Below, one piece after another: positions 29,506-37,870 of a stretch of DNA of 64,000 nt. Each line of letters begins with the position of its first letter. Position 1 is the stretch's first letter. Source of the stretch: JAUIAI01 sp041396685 (GTDB lineage: Bacteria > Pseudomonadota > Gammaproteobacteria > Burkholderiales > Burkholderiaceae_E); assembly GCA_041396685.1 (NCBI GenBank), contig JAWKYD010000020.1, positions 1 through 64,000 on the forward strand, written 5' to 3'. The position numbers and the translations under genes are program-made. Under the pieces are notes generated by a model, which was not told the DNA's origin, ran no database searches, and saw only the letters and a list, made by a program, of their open reading frames with translations.

Positions 29506-29584
29506 CGATCGACCACCGGTCGAGGCTGGCTCACTTGCCGCGGCTGCGCAAGACCGAACGCGACACCGCCACGGGGGTCCAATC

Positions 29585-30250
29585 ATGCGTCTGCTGATCA
29601 TCGAAGATTCCCACCGCCTGCGCGACACCTTGCGCGAAGGGCTCTCTCGCAGCGGCTTCAGCACCGACTGCGCGGCCGACGGCATCGAAGGTCTGAGCCT
29701 GGCCATGAGCACCGACTACGACACCATCGTGCTCGACCTCATGCTGCCCGGCATGCCCGGGCTCGAGGTACTGCGCCGTCTGCGTGATGCAAGGCGTCGT
29801 GCGCAGGTGCTGATCCTGTCGGCGCGCGACGCGGTCGCCGATCGCATCGAGGGATTGCAGAGCGGCGCCGACGACTACCTCGTGAAGCCCTTCGATTTCG
29901 ACGAGTTGCTGGCGCGCCTGCGCGCCCTGTCGCGGCGTGCGCACGGCCAGCCCGATCCGGTGCTCAGGGTCGGGCCGATGGCAATCAACACGGCGCTGCG
30001 CGAGGTCACGGTGAGCGACCGCCTGGTTCCCCTGACCCCCATCGAACTGTCCTTGCTCGAGATCCTGGCGCTGAGCCGAGGGCGGGTGCAGTCGCCCAAC
30101 GCTCTCGAACAACGGCTCTACGACCATCGAACGATCGTCAACCGGAACACCATCGAGGCGCATGTCAGCAAGCTGCGACGCAAGTTGCGCGCCGCCGGCG
30201 CCGGCGAGCCGATCGAAACCCGACGCGGGTTCGGCTACCTGATCCCATGA
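29585..30250 (+). CDS. OmpR-family response regulator (PmrA/QseB-like)
   Basis: A 221-residue response regulator. The receiver domain starts MRLLIIEDSHRLRDTLREGL, with acidic residues at 7-8, the phospho-accepting Asp51 in IVLDLMLPGMPG, and the conserved Lys in DDYLVKPFDFDELLARL. The C-terminal winged helix has LTPIELSLLEILALSRGRVQS and VEAHVSKLRRKL-like sequence ending GFGYL. This pattern and the kinase overlap suit the PmrA/QseB branch. ATG 29585 is preceded by a G-rich ribosome site. Its own promoter and two others nearby carry the matching 11-bp direct repeat, so it probably activates itself, the lipoprotein and the alcohol dehydrogenase. Confidence 0.93.
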   Translation: MRLLIIEDSHRLRDTLREGLSRSGFSTDCAADGIEGLSLAMSTDYDTIVLDLMLPGMPGLEVLRRLRDARRRAQVLILSARDAVADRIEGLQSGADDYLVKPFDFDELLARLRALSRRAHGQPDPVLRVGPMAINTALREVTVSDRLVPLTPIELSLLEILALSRGRVQSPNALEQRLYDHRTIVNRNTIEAHVSKLRRKLRAAGAGEPIETRRGFGYLIP

Positions 30251-31746
30251 GCAACGGTTCGAGCGCGCTCGCGCCCGCAACCCTCGGCGCATCGAGTCCG
30301 CCGGTCGCAGCGATCGCGCGTCGCTCGATGCGACGCACGATCGAGCGACGACTGCTGCTGGGCATCGCGCTCGCCCTGCTCGTCGGCGGCACGATCATCG
30401 ATCGCCTGCTCGAGCCGCAGATCATCGACCTGTTCGATCAGCGACTGGTCGGCATGGCCAGCGCGATGCGCAGCAACATCGAGCAGGAAACCGACGGCAT
30501 CGACGTCGATCTCCCCAATGGTCTGCTGCTCGCGTTCCGACGCGAACGGGATCCCGTCGCATTCCAGCTGTGGGACGATGATGGCGCCCTGTTGGGCCGC
30601 TCCGATGCCGATGACCCGCCCGTGCTCGAACGTCGGCCGACCATCATCGACCAGCCCACGTTCGACACCCGGCGGCTGGCCGACGGGGCGGGCCTACGGG
30701 TCATGCATCTGAGCTTCATGCCCGAGCCGGATTCGAACGACGATGGCGAGCCGGTGGCCTTCCCGCCCGGATTCGAGTTCCGGCCGGTGCACCTGACCCT
30801 GGCCGGCCCGGCTGCGCCGCTCGAGCACCAGCTCTGGCAGCTGCGCGCGACGCTGCTGGCGGTGGCGATACTGCTGCTCACCGCGACGGTCGTCTACATC
30901 AGGGTCAGCCTGCGGGCCGGCTTCGCACCCTTGAACGACATCCGCGCCCAGATCGCACGATCCGGCGCGGCCGGAGAGCCCGCCCGTCTGACTCTGCCCG
31001 AAGGCGGCGCCGAACTGGCCGAGGTTGTCGACCAGCTGAATGCCCTTCTCGACCAGCTTTCGCGCACCTTGCAGCGCGAGCGTCAGTTCTCCCACGACGT
31101 CGCTCACGAACTGCGCACGCCACTGGCCGAGTTGAAGGCCGTCATCGACGTCGGCTCACGTTGGCCGGGCGACACGCGCCTGAGCGCGCGCCTGTACGAG
31201 GATGCACGTCAGGCAAGTGCTCAGATGGAGCAGATCGTAAACAATCTGCTCGCGCTCGCGCGCTCGGAACAGGGTCGCGACCTGATCGACCTGACACCGT
31301 TCGACCTGATCGACGTGATCCAGCGAGCCTGGCGCAGCGCTTCGATCGTGCACGGGGTGGCGAACGACCACCCCGCGCCGCTGATTTCGGCCCAGCACTG
31401 CACGTTGGCGGGCGGACGCGATCAATGGCTGCTGATCCTGCAGAACCTGTTCGGCAACGTGTTCGCCCACGGTGACCGCCCCCCGGAAGCAAGCATCGAC
31501 CTGCGCGTCGAGGGCGCGCGGCTTCGGCTGTGCATCACGAATCGCGCGTCGTCGTTGACGGCAGACGATGCCCGCCACCTGTTCGACCGGCTTTGGCGCA
31601 AGGATTGCGCGCGCGCCGACACGCGCCACGCCGGCCTCGGTCTGGCACTCGTGCAGGCCTATGCCGCGCTGCTCGATATCGGCGTCGAGGCACGCATCGA
31701 GCGCGGCTCGCTCGAAATCATCCTGACGGCGTCCAACGCGCTCTGA
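30247..31746 (+). CDS. Sensor histidine kinase, partner of the response regulator
   Basis: A 499-residue membrane kinase. Transmembrane helices lie near residues 35-52 (LLGIALALLVGGTII) and 197-218 (TLLAVAILLLTATVVYI), enclosing a periplasmic sensor of about 145 residues. The HisKA box is FSHDVAHELRTPLAELK near residue 282. In the ATPase domain the N-box is present (LILQNLFGNVFAHG) and a G2 loop HAGLGLALVQAY follows. The usual D-x-G-x-G loop is replaced by TNRASSLTADDARHLFDRLWRKD. This variant recurs in some proteobacterial kinases, so activity is likely but not certain. ATG overlaps the regulator stop (ATGA). Confidence 0.92.
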   Translation: MSNGSSALAPATLGASSPPVAAIARRSMRRTIERRLLLGIALALLVGGTIIDRLLEPQIIDLFDQRLVGMASAMRSNIEQETDGIDVDLPNGLLLAFRRERDPVAFQLWDDDGALLGRSDADDPPVLERRPTIIDQPTFDTRRLADGAGLRVMHLSFMPEPDSNDDGEPVAFPPGFEFRPVHLTLAGPAAPLEHQLWQLRATLLAVAILLLTATVVYIRVSLRAGFAPLNDIRAQIARSGAAGEPARLTLPEGGAELAEVVDQLNALLDQLSRTLQRERQFSHDVAHELRTPLAELKAVIDVGSRWPGDTRLSARLYEDARQASAQMEQIVNNLLALARSEQGRDLIDLTPFDLIDVIQRAWRSASIVHGVANDHPAPLISAQHCTLAGGRDQWLLILQNLFGNVFAHGDRPPEASIDLRVEGARLRLCITNRASSLTADDARHLFDRLWRKDCARADTRHAGLGLALVQAYAALLDIGVEARIERGSLEIILTASNAL

Positions 31747-31782
31747 CGCATGCCGCGTCGGCGGTCTCACCGGTCAGAGAAC

Positions 31783-31799
31783 ATTCAGCACCGCTTCAG
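31783..31799 (+). promoter_or_regulatory. PmrA-like direct-repeat box before the lipoprotein gene
   Basis: ATTCAG-N5-CTTCAG with an 11-bp period lies 84 bases before the lipoprotein start. A weak -10 (TAGGCT, 31821-31826) sits 21 bases downstream, the normal distance for PmrA-type activation. The promoter geometry differs from the other two boxes, and no leader RNA follows. Confidence 0.5.
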
Positions 31800-31883
31800 A
31801 GGGCAGCAAGCTCGCCTGCCTAGGCTGTCGTCTGCCGCTCGCCGTCCGTGTGCCTGCGGCTTCCTTGACAGACAGGTGAGACC

Positions 31884-33260
31884 ATGACCAAGAGACTGAC
31901 GAGTCTGCTCGCAGCGAGTGTCATCACGATCGCGGCCTGCGGAGGCGACGACGCACCCGTGGTCGGCAGTGACGCCGACAACCGCGACGACACGAGCCAG
32001 CGGGTAGAGCTGGCCATCACATCGTGCGACCCGAACAGCGTGAACTTCACGCCTGGCGTGGAGAACGCCTACATGCCATTGCCGGTCGGCCGACGGCTGC
32101 GCCTCGAGGGCGACGACGACGGCGAAGCGGTGGTGCTCGAGATCGATGTCCTCGACCGGACCAAGACGGTCGCCGGCGTGCACACGCAAGTGGTCACCGA
32201 AACCGAGTTTCACGATGGTGAGATCTACGAGCGTACGTTCAACTATTTCGCGACCGCCGCCGACGGTACGCTTTGCTACTTCGGCGAAGATGTCACGTTC
32301 TACGAGGACGGCGAACCGGTGCGCACCACCGGTTCGTGGCTGGCCAACGGCCAGGACAACAAGCCGGGTATCCAGATGCCCGCCGCGCCGACGCTGGGCC
32401 AGTCGTTCTACCAGGAGTTCGCGCCGGGCGTCGCCGAGGACCGGACCTCGATAACCGCCACCGGGCTGACACAGGACTGGTCGGGCGGCCGCTTCGACGA
32501 CGTCATCGAGCTGGGCGACTACAACCCGCTCGAAGGGCAGACCGAACGAGATGCCGAGGCCAAACGCTATGCGCGTGGCATCGGACTGGTCGCCGACGGC
32601 CCGATCGTGCTCACCGGGTACCGGGCGCGTCTGAACGAGTTGTCGGGCGCAAGCTGCGATCCGGCCACCCAGACCTTCTCGCTCACCATCGATCACCCCT
32701 ACCTGCCGATGCCGGTCGGCAAGCGACTGGTGCTCGAGGGTGAGGAAGACGGCGAACAGATCCGGCTCGAGATCGAGGTACTCGATCAGACCAAATTGGT
32801 GGCCGGGGTTCAGACGCGCGTGGTCACGGAAACCGAGACGATCGACGGCGAGCTGTTCGAACGAACCTTCAACTACTTCGCGCAGGCCGCCGACGGCACG
32901 GTCTGCTATTTCGGCGAGGATGTCGCGTTCTTCGAAGAAGGCATCGAAACGAGCCGCCAAGGTAGCTGGCTCGCCGGGGCTGCTGGCGCACGACCCGGCA
33001 TCGCGATGCCGGCCGTGGTCAGGGCCGACGACTGGTTCGCGCAGGAAGTGGCGCCCGGTATTGCCGAAGACCGCAGCCTGGTCGAGGCAATTGGTCAGTC
33101 GCTGGCAACGCCGGCCGGCGACCTGAACGACGTGATCCGGCTCGGCGATTGGAATCCGCTCGACGGAGACTCGTTCCTCGATGCGGAACCCAAGTTCTAC
33201 GCGCGCGGCCTGGGCCTGGTCGGGGACAACGTGCTCAGGCTGACGACCACCTCGCCGTAG
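31884..33260 (+). CDS. Lipoprotein with two tandem copies of an unknown domain
   Basis: A 458-residue protein starting MTKRLTSLLAASVITIAAC, a lipoprotein signal with the lipobox Cys at residue 19. The mature protein is two similar halves, about residues 47-245 and 250-455. Each contains Y(M/L)P(L/M)PVG.R, LEG..DGE, LEI.VLD.TK, VAGV.T.VVTETE, ERTFNYFA.AADGT.CYFGEDV, GSWLA, PGI.MPA, then APG.AEDR and a closing YARG.GLV. One Cys pair per half (SCDP...CYFGED) could form a disulfide. No family is recognised. AGGTGA precedes the start. It lies directly after the two-component genes and has its own PmrA-like box, suggesting an envelope-stress role. Confidence 0.85.
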   Translation: MTKRLTSLLAASVITIAACGGDDAPVVGSDADNRDDTSQRVELAITSCDPNSVNFTPGVENAYMPLPVGRRLRLEGDDDGEAVVLEIDVLDRTKTVAGVHTQVVTETEFHDGEIYERTFNYFATAADGTLCYFGEDVTFYEDGEPVRTTGSWLANGQDNKPGIQMPAAPTLGQSFYQEFAPGVAEDRTSITATGLTQDWSGGRFDDVIELGDYNPLEGQTERDAEAKRYARGIGLVADGPIVLTGYRARLNELSGASCDPATQTFSLTIDHPYLPMPVGKRLVLEGEEDGEQIRLEIEVLDQTKLVAGVQTRVVTETETIDGELFERTFNYFAQAADGTVCYFGEDVAFFEEGIETSRQGSWLAGAAGARPGIAMPAVVRADDWFAQEVAPGIAEDRSLVEAIGQSLATPAGDLNDVIRLGDWNPLDGDSFLDAEPKFYARGLGLVGDNVLRLTTTSP

Positions 33261-33330
33261 GGCCGCGCGCCGCCCAAAGTGCGTCCAACGACCGTGGCCG
33301 ATGTCCTCGCAGATGGTCTCGAGGTTTCCT

Positions 33331-33347
33331 CTTGAGGTTTCCTTAAG
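33331..33347 (+). promoter_or_regulatory. PmrA-like direct-repeat box before the alcohol dehydrogenase gene
   Basis: CTTGAG-GTTTC-CTTAAG matches the PmrA consensus more closely than the other two boxes. A further GAGGTTTCC copy begins at 33321. The -10-like CCTACT at 33356-33361 is eight bases downstream, exactly as in the two-component promoter. Confidence 0.65.
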
Positions 33348-33361
33348 GGCGCGCGCCTACT

Positions 33362-33466
33362 GTTCGTTCGCTCGGCGCCTGTTCGCCGCTCCGCGGGGAG
33401 AGATCCACGGCGGCAGGAGCATCCCGCCAGCGTCCTCGCTGGCGGGATGCCGGCCGAGCCCGACCG
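33362..33466 (+). ncRNA. Candidate structured leader RNA, copy B
   Basis: The second copy of the leader. The closing helix is seven pairs (GCTCGGC 33370-33376 with GCCGAGC 33453-33459). The identical GCTCCGCGGGGAGAG lies at 33388-33402 and CGGCGGCAGG at 33408-33417. The main hairpin has 14-bp arms, GCATCCCGCCAGCG (33419-33432) and CGCTGGCGGGATGC (33437-33450), closed by a TCCT loop. Relative to copy A, two G-C or C-G pairs became A-U and U-A and the helix is four pairs longer. The leader ends about 115 bases before the alcohol dehydrogenase start. Confidence 0.6.
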
Positions 33467-33579
33467 GCCCGGGGCCTCGGGGGTGCACCGATGCGCGAGG
33501 CGGCATTGGCGCGAATACCGGGCATCGCACGTCATGCGATCATCGACAGGAACCGTCGCAGGCAACCGTGGAGAGGCTC

Positions 33580-34773
33580 ATGACGACATCGCTGCCGACC
33601 GGCATGCACGAGTATCTGGCTCAGGACCGGGTCATCTGGGGTCACCCTGCCGCCGAGGCGGTCGTCGAAGAAGCGACACGCCGTGGCGCGCGTCGGGTGA
33701 TGATCGTCAGCAGTCGAACCCTGAACCGCCGCACCGACGCGGTCGAACGGATTCGCGCGGCGCTCGGCGATCGCCATGTCGCCACGTTCGACGAATGCGT
33801 CGAGCACACGCCACGCGAGACCGTCATCGCCGCCGCCGATGCCGCCCGCGCCTGTCAGCCGGATCTGGTCGTCACCGTGGGCGGTGGCACGGCGATCGAC
33901 ACGGTCAAGGTGATGCAGATCGCCGTCGCCCACGACCTGCGCGAGCCGGCGCAGTTGTCGGACTTCCATTTGAGCGTCAATCCAGATGGCAGCCGGCGCA
34001 CGCCGACGATTCGTCCGGCGCCGTTTCGCCAGATCGTCGTCAGTACCACGCTCGGAGCCGCCGAGTTTTCCGATTTCGGCGGCAGCACCGATCGCGAACG
34101 AGGCGTCAAGGACGGCTATGCCGGCCGCCTGATCGGCGCGGCGGCGGTCATTCTCGACCCGGCGATCACCCGCCACACGCCACGCGAGCTCTGGCTGTCG
34201 ACCGGCATTCGCGGCGTCGACCATGCGGTCGAGGGCATCTGCTCGACACAGGCCTCACCGTTGATCCATGCCACCTGCATGCACGCCTTGCGGCTGTTCG
34301 CCCGCTCCCTGCCCCGCACGATGGCCGACCCCGACGACCTGCAAGCCAGGCTCGAGTGCCAGCACGCGGGCTGGCTGGCCGGTCTGGGCATTCTGCGTGT
34401 GCCTTACGGCGCCAGTCACGGCATCGGACACAGCCTGGGCGCCGTGACCGGCATCAGTCACGGCGTCACCTCCTGCATCATGCTGCCGCACGTGATGCGC
34501 TTCAATCTCGCGCAGACGCGCGCGCAGCAGGCCGACATTGCCGCGGCCTTGAACGACGGGCGGCGAACGACCGGCCCCGAGGCCGCCGCGGATCTGGTGA
34601 CCGATTTGATCGAGGCGCTGCAACTGCCGACGCGGCTGTCGACACTCGGCGTCGATCCGGCCCTGTACGGCAAAATTGCCGAGGGCGCACTGAACAACCT
34701 CTGGGTGCGCACGAACCCGCGGCCGATCACCGATCGGGCCACGATCGAGAATCTGCTCGCCGCCGCCTCGTGA
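33580..34773 (+). CDS. Iron-containing alcohol dehydrogenase family protein
   Basis: A 397-residue group III alcohol dehydrogenase-type protein. The N-terminal NAD domain has VMIVSSRTLNRRT and the dinucleotide loop DLVVTVGGGTAIDTVKVMQIA. The C-terminal helical domain carries the metal ligands: Asp in GIRGVDHAVEGICS, and His residues in GASHGIGHSLGAVTGISHG and CIMLPHVMRFN. The His spacing (HxxxH then HG) is also seen in maleylacetate reductases, so either an alcohol/aldehyde or a maleylacetate-type substrate is possible. GAGAGG precedes ATG 33580. It is expressed behind the PmrA-like box and leader copy B. Confidence 0.88.
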   Translation: MTTSLPTGMHEYLAQDRVIWGHPAAEAVVEEATRRGARRVMIVSSRTLNRRTDAVERIRAALGDRHVATFDECVEHTPRETVIAAADAARACQPDLVVTVGGGTAIDTVKVMQIAVAHDLREPAQLSDFHLSVNPDGSRRTPTIRPAPFRQIVVSTTLGAAEFSDFGGSTDRERGVKDGYAGRLIGAAAVILDPAITRHTPRELWLSTGIRGVDHAVEGICSTQASPLIHATCMHALRLFARSLPRTMADPDDLQARLECQHAGWLAGLGILRVPYGASHGIGHSLGAVTGISHGVTSCIMLPHVMRFNLAQTRAQQADIAAALNDGRRTTGPEAAADLVTDLIEALQLPTRLSTLGVDPALYGKIAEGALNNLWVRTNPRPITDRATIENLLAAAS

Positions 34774-34782
34774 ACGCGTCGC

Positions 34783-35670
34783 TCAGCGACGCGCGGGCTT
34801 GATCAATACCAGCGACAACGCGGCCGCGCTGCAGGCCATGGCGGCCATCTGCAGCCCGCCCAGAGGCTCGCCGAGCACGACCGCGCCGGAAATCATGGCC
34901 ACGACCGGCACCAGGATCGGACTCAGGCTCGCGACGTTGGCCGGCAGCAGGCCGACGATCGTGAACCAGGCGGCATTGCCGATACTCATCGGCACCAGCG
35001 TGATGTAGGCGATGATCAGTATCGACGTCGGGCTCGGCACGAACCAGGCGCCCTTGCCCAGCACCAGCGCGACGATCGTGATCGGCAGTGCGGCGATCAG
35101 CAGTTGCCAACCGGTCAGCACGAGCGGCGGCAGACCCATCGGGCGACGCTTGAGTACCAGCGTTCCGACGGCCCAGCCGACGCCCGAGAGCAGGCCCAGT
35201 CCGAAGCCCAGGGGCGCATCGGCATACGAGGTCAATGCCGGCCCCATCAGCAGCCCGACCGATACCGCGCCCAGGATCACGGCCAGCACCTGGCGCCGGC
35301 TCAGACTCTCGCCCAGTGCCAGCCAGGAGAACAGCGCCGCCCACAGCGGCATCGTGAATCCGAGCACGGCCGACTGGCCCGATGGAATCAGGATCGCGGA
35401 AAAAGCGCTCGCGATGTTCCATATGACCAGATAAGTCAGCGAGGCCCAGATCAACGTCGGCCAATGGGCCCGCGGCACCTTCAGCGACTGACCGCGCAGC
35501 CGTGCGATCACCAGCAGGGCCAGGCCCGCGCCGGTCACCGACACGGCGCGAAAGGTCCACACCGAGATCTCGCGCATGGCCAGCGGAAACAACGGCCAGT
35601 TGGTTCCCCAGACCAGCGTCAGCAGCACGACCAGCGCGATCGCGCGCGGCGGCACGGCGGTATCGTTCAC
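34783..35670 (-). CDS. DMT-superfamily transporter (EamA)
   Basis: A 295-residue membrane protein with ten predicted helices arranged as two EamA repeats. The first starts AIALVVLLTLVWGTNWPLFPLAM with the usual W-G-x-N/T-W motif. The second begins GFGLGLLSGVGWAVGTLVL and ends AAMACSAAALSLVLIKPARR with a positively charged tail. It would export a small metabolite or amino acid; substrate cannot be read from sequence. It converges on the alcohol dehydrogenase gene with a ten-base gap and lies nine bases after the clsB stop, so it may be the end of that operon. Confidence 0.9.
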   Translation of the reverse strand: MNDTAVPPRAIALVVLLTLVWGTNWPLFPLAMREISVWTFRAVSVTGAGLALLVIARLRGQSLKVPRAHWPTLIWASLTYLVIWNIASAFSAILIPSGQSAVLGFTMPLWAALFSWLALGESLSRRQVLAVILGAVSVGLLMGPALTSYADAPLGFGLGLLSGVGWAVGTLVLKRRPMGLPPLVLTGWQLLIAALPITIVALVLGKGAWFVPSPTSILIIAYITLVPMSIGNAAWFTIVGLLPANVASLSPILVPVVAMISGAVVLGEPLGGLQMAAMACSAAALSLVLIKPARR

Positions 35671-35679
35671 CTTTGCGTC

Positions 35680-36981
35680 CTAATATCGATCGCCAACACC
35701 ACTGACGGAGACGGCGAAACGCAGGAGTATGAACGCAAGCCAGTTCATGACGCGAATCGGCCACGGCCGACGGCGATGGGTCTCGAGCACCTGCCGCTCA
35801 CTGCGCTCGGTGATGGCGGCGTCGAGTTTGGCACGCAGCTGCGCGGCGAAACCCGCGTCGTCGACGACCACGTTGGCCTCGCGCGCGAGCAGCAGCGAAA
35901 ACGGATCGATGTTGGACGAGCCGACGGTCGCCTGGTCGTCGATGACCGCCACCTTCGCATGCAGGAAGCTGTGCCGGTATTCGTAGACCTCGATCCCCTG
36001 GCGTAGCAGCCTCTCGTACAAGGCCTGCGTGGCATAGTGCTGCAAGCGGTACTCGATGCGGCCTTGCAGCAGCAGGCGCACACGCACGCCGCGCGCGGCC
36101 GCCCGCCGCAGTGCGCGCCGGAAACGCACGCCGGGAAGGAAATAGGCATTGGCGATCAACACCTCATGGCGGGCGCGGCCGATCGCGCGCAGATACCAGT
36201 CCTCGATGGTTCGGCGATAGCGGACATTGTCGCGCAGCATCAGCATGGCGGTCGTGGGGCCGGCGCGACGGGCCTTGCCAGCGGATGGTGTCGGCCAGGC
36301 AAAACGGTCGCGCTGGGAAGCGGCGATGCCCGGGCTGCGGGGTCGGCCCAGCGAGCGGTTGACCAGGTCGAGTTCCCACCAGAGACGGCTGACGGCCAGG
36401 TGTGCGAGATCGACCAGCGGTCCGCGTACCTGTACCGCGAAATCGTAGCGCGGCGCGTCGAGCTCGCCGTAGTTCGGGTCGGACCAGTCGTCGAGCATGT
36501 TGATGCCACCGATGAACGCGGTGCGGCCGTCGACCACCACGATCTTGCGATGCAGGCGGCGAAGGCGCTGGCGATCGAGCGCGAGACGGCGTCGTTCGGG
36601 GCGAAACGTCTCGACCCGGATGCCTTCGTGCGACAGCGAACGGCCGACCTCCCCGTCCAACCTGGGCGTGCCGAAGCCGTCGACCACGCAGGTGACGCGC
36701 ACGCCACGATCGGCCGCCCGCGCCAGCGCGCGCGCGACCTGCCGGCCGCTACGATCATCGGCGAAGATGTAGGTCTCGACGTAGATCTCGTCGGTGGCGC
36801 TGTCGATCGCCTCGAGCAGCGCCGGGAAATACTGTGCGCCGGAATCGAGCAGACGTACCTCGTGACCGCGGGTCAGCCGGGGCCGCAGGCTGCGGTACCA
36901 GGCCGAATCGGCCCAGCCCGCCGACTCTTCATCGTCCAGCGCGAGAAGCTCGCGTCCGGGCACCGGCTTATCAGGCCGCAC
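35680..36981 (-). CDS. clsB: Cardiolipin synthase B
   Basis: A 433-residue phospholipase-D-superfamily protein without N-terminal membrane helices, as in ClsB. The first HKD motif is LHRKIVVVDGRTAFIGGINM near residue 144. The second is FLHAKVAVIDDQATVGSSNID near residue 345. YVETYIFADDRSGRQV precedes the first. It should condense phosphatidylglycerol with another phospholipid to give cardiolipin. The start is GTG 36981, and it overlaps the endonuclease-family gene by 11 bases. The C-terminal hydrophobic segment WLAFILLRFAVSVSG could anchor it. Confidence 0.92.
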   Translation of the reverse strand: MRPDKPVPGRELLALDDEESAGWADSAWYRSLRPRLTRGHEVRLLDSGAQYFPALLEAIDSATDEIYVETYIFADDRSGRQVARALARAADRGVRVTCVVDGFGTPRLDGEVGRSLSHEGIRVETFRPERRRLALDRQRLRRLHRKIVVVDGRTAFIGGINMLDDWSDPNYGELDAPRYDFAVQVRGPLVDLAHLAVSRLWWELDLVNRSLGRPRSPGIAASQRDRFAWPTPSAGKARRAGPTTAMLMLRDNVRYRRTIEDWYLRAIGRARHEVLIANAYFLPGVRFRRALRRAAARGVRVRLLLQGRIEYRLQHYATQALYERLLRQGIEVYEYRHSFLHAKVAVIDDQATVGSSNIDPFSLLLAREANVVVDDAGFAAQLRAKLDAAITERSERQVLETHRRRPWPIRVMNWLAFILLRFAVSVSGVGDRY

Positions 36982-37870
36982 GGTCAGCGGCCGCCGCCAG
37001 CTTCAAATCGACGAGCAGCGGGCTGTGATCGGACAGACGCGCCCATGCCGGCCCGCGCAGGACATCGGCACGCTGCACCTGGAAGCCACGCAGATACATA
37101 CGATCCATGCGCAGCCACGGGACCAGCGACGGAAAGGTGCGCGCGCCGCGAACCCTGCGCGGCATCTGCCATTGCGCGCGGGTCTGCTCGACCAGGCCGA
37201 TCTCGGTCAGGCGATCGGTCACGTAGCGCACGGCCTGGTTGACGCGCCGATAGCGGGGCTTGAAAGAGTCGAAGGCTTCGATCAGTCCGAGCTCGTCGTA
37301 GACCCGATCCGAGAGCCTGTTCTGCCAGTCGTTGAAGTCGCCGGCGACGATCACCGGCGCGTCACGCGCGACTTCGTCGCGGATCCATCGGATCAGCACG
37401 TCGAGTTGGCGCTGTCGGCTGCGCGCGAAAAGACCGAAGTGGACGACGAAACAATGCACGGCGCGGCGGTTGATCGTGACCACGCAGTGCAGCACACCGC
37501 GCTTCTCGAGCGCGTGATCCGAGATGTCGCGATTCTCACGATGCACGATCGGAAACCGTGACAACAGCGCGTTGCCATGATGGCCGTGCAGATAGTTGGC
37601 ATTGTTGCCGTAGGCCGACTCGAATACGTGACGCATGCTGGCACTGCGCGCCAGGAACTGGTGCTGCGGCTCACTCGGCCAGTGCGCGAAGCGGCTGGCA
37701 TTGCGTGCGTGATGCCCCTGCACTTCCTGCAGGAAGACCAGATCGGCATCGAGTTCGTGCAGGCGGTCGCGCAGGTCGTGGATGACCGGTACCCGGCGCA
37801 GCCCGAACAGATCGTTGAGCACTCCTTTGTGGATGTTGTAGGTGGCCACGCGCAAAGGGAAGTCGCTCAC
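36971..37870 (-). CDS. Endonuclease/exonuclease/phosphatase family protein
   Basis: A 299-residue protein of the metal-dependent DNase I-like fold. Motifs in order are VATYNIHKG, DLVFLQEVQGHHARN (catalytic Glu), HHGNALLSRFPI, VHCFVVHFGLFARSR, VIVAGDFNDWQNRL (Asp/Asn) and the final ARLSDHSPLLVDL (Asp-His). Proteins of this type next to clsB are usual in betaproteobacteria. Substrate may be DNA, a phospholipid or an inositol-type phosphate. It overlaps nudB by four bases (ATGA) and clsB by 11, so the three are co-translated. Confidence 0.9.
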   Translation of the reverse strand: MSDFPLRVATYNIHKGVLNDLFGLRRVPVIHDLRDRLHELDADLVFLQEVQGHHARNASRFAHWPSEPQHQFLARSASMRHVFESAYGNNANYLHGHHGNALLSRFPIVHRENRDISDHALEKRGVLHCVVTINRRAVHCFVVHFGLFARSRQRQLDVLIRWIRDEVARDAPVIVAGDFNDWQNRLSDRVYDELGLIEAFDSFKPRYRRVNQAVRYVTDRLTEIGLVEQTRAQWQMPRRVRGARTFPSLVPWLRMDRMYLRGFQVQRADVLRGPAWARLSDHSPLLVDLKLAAAADRAA

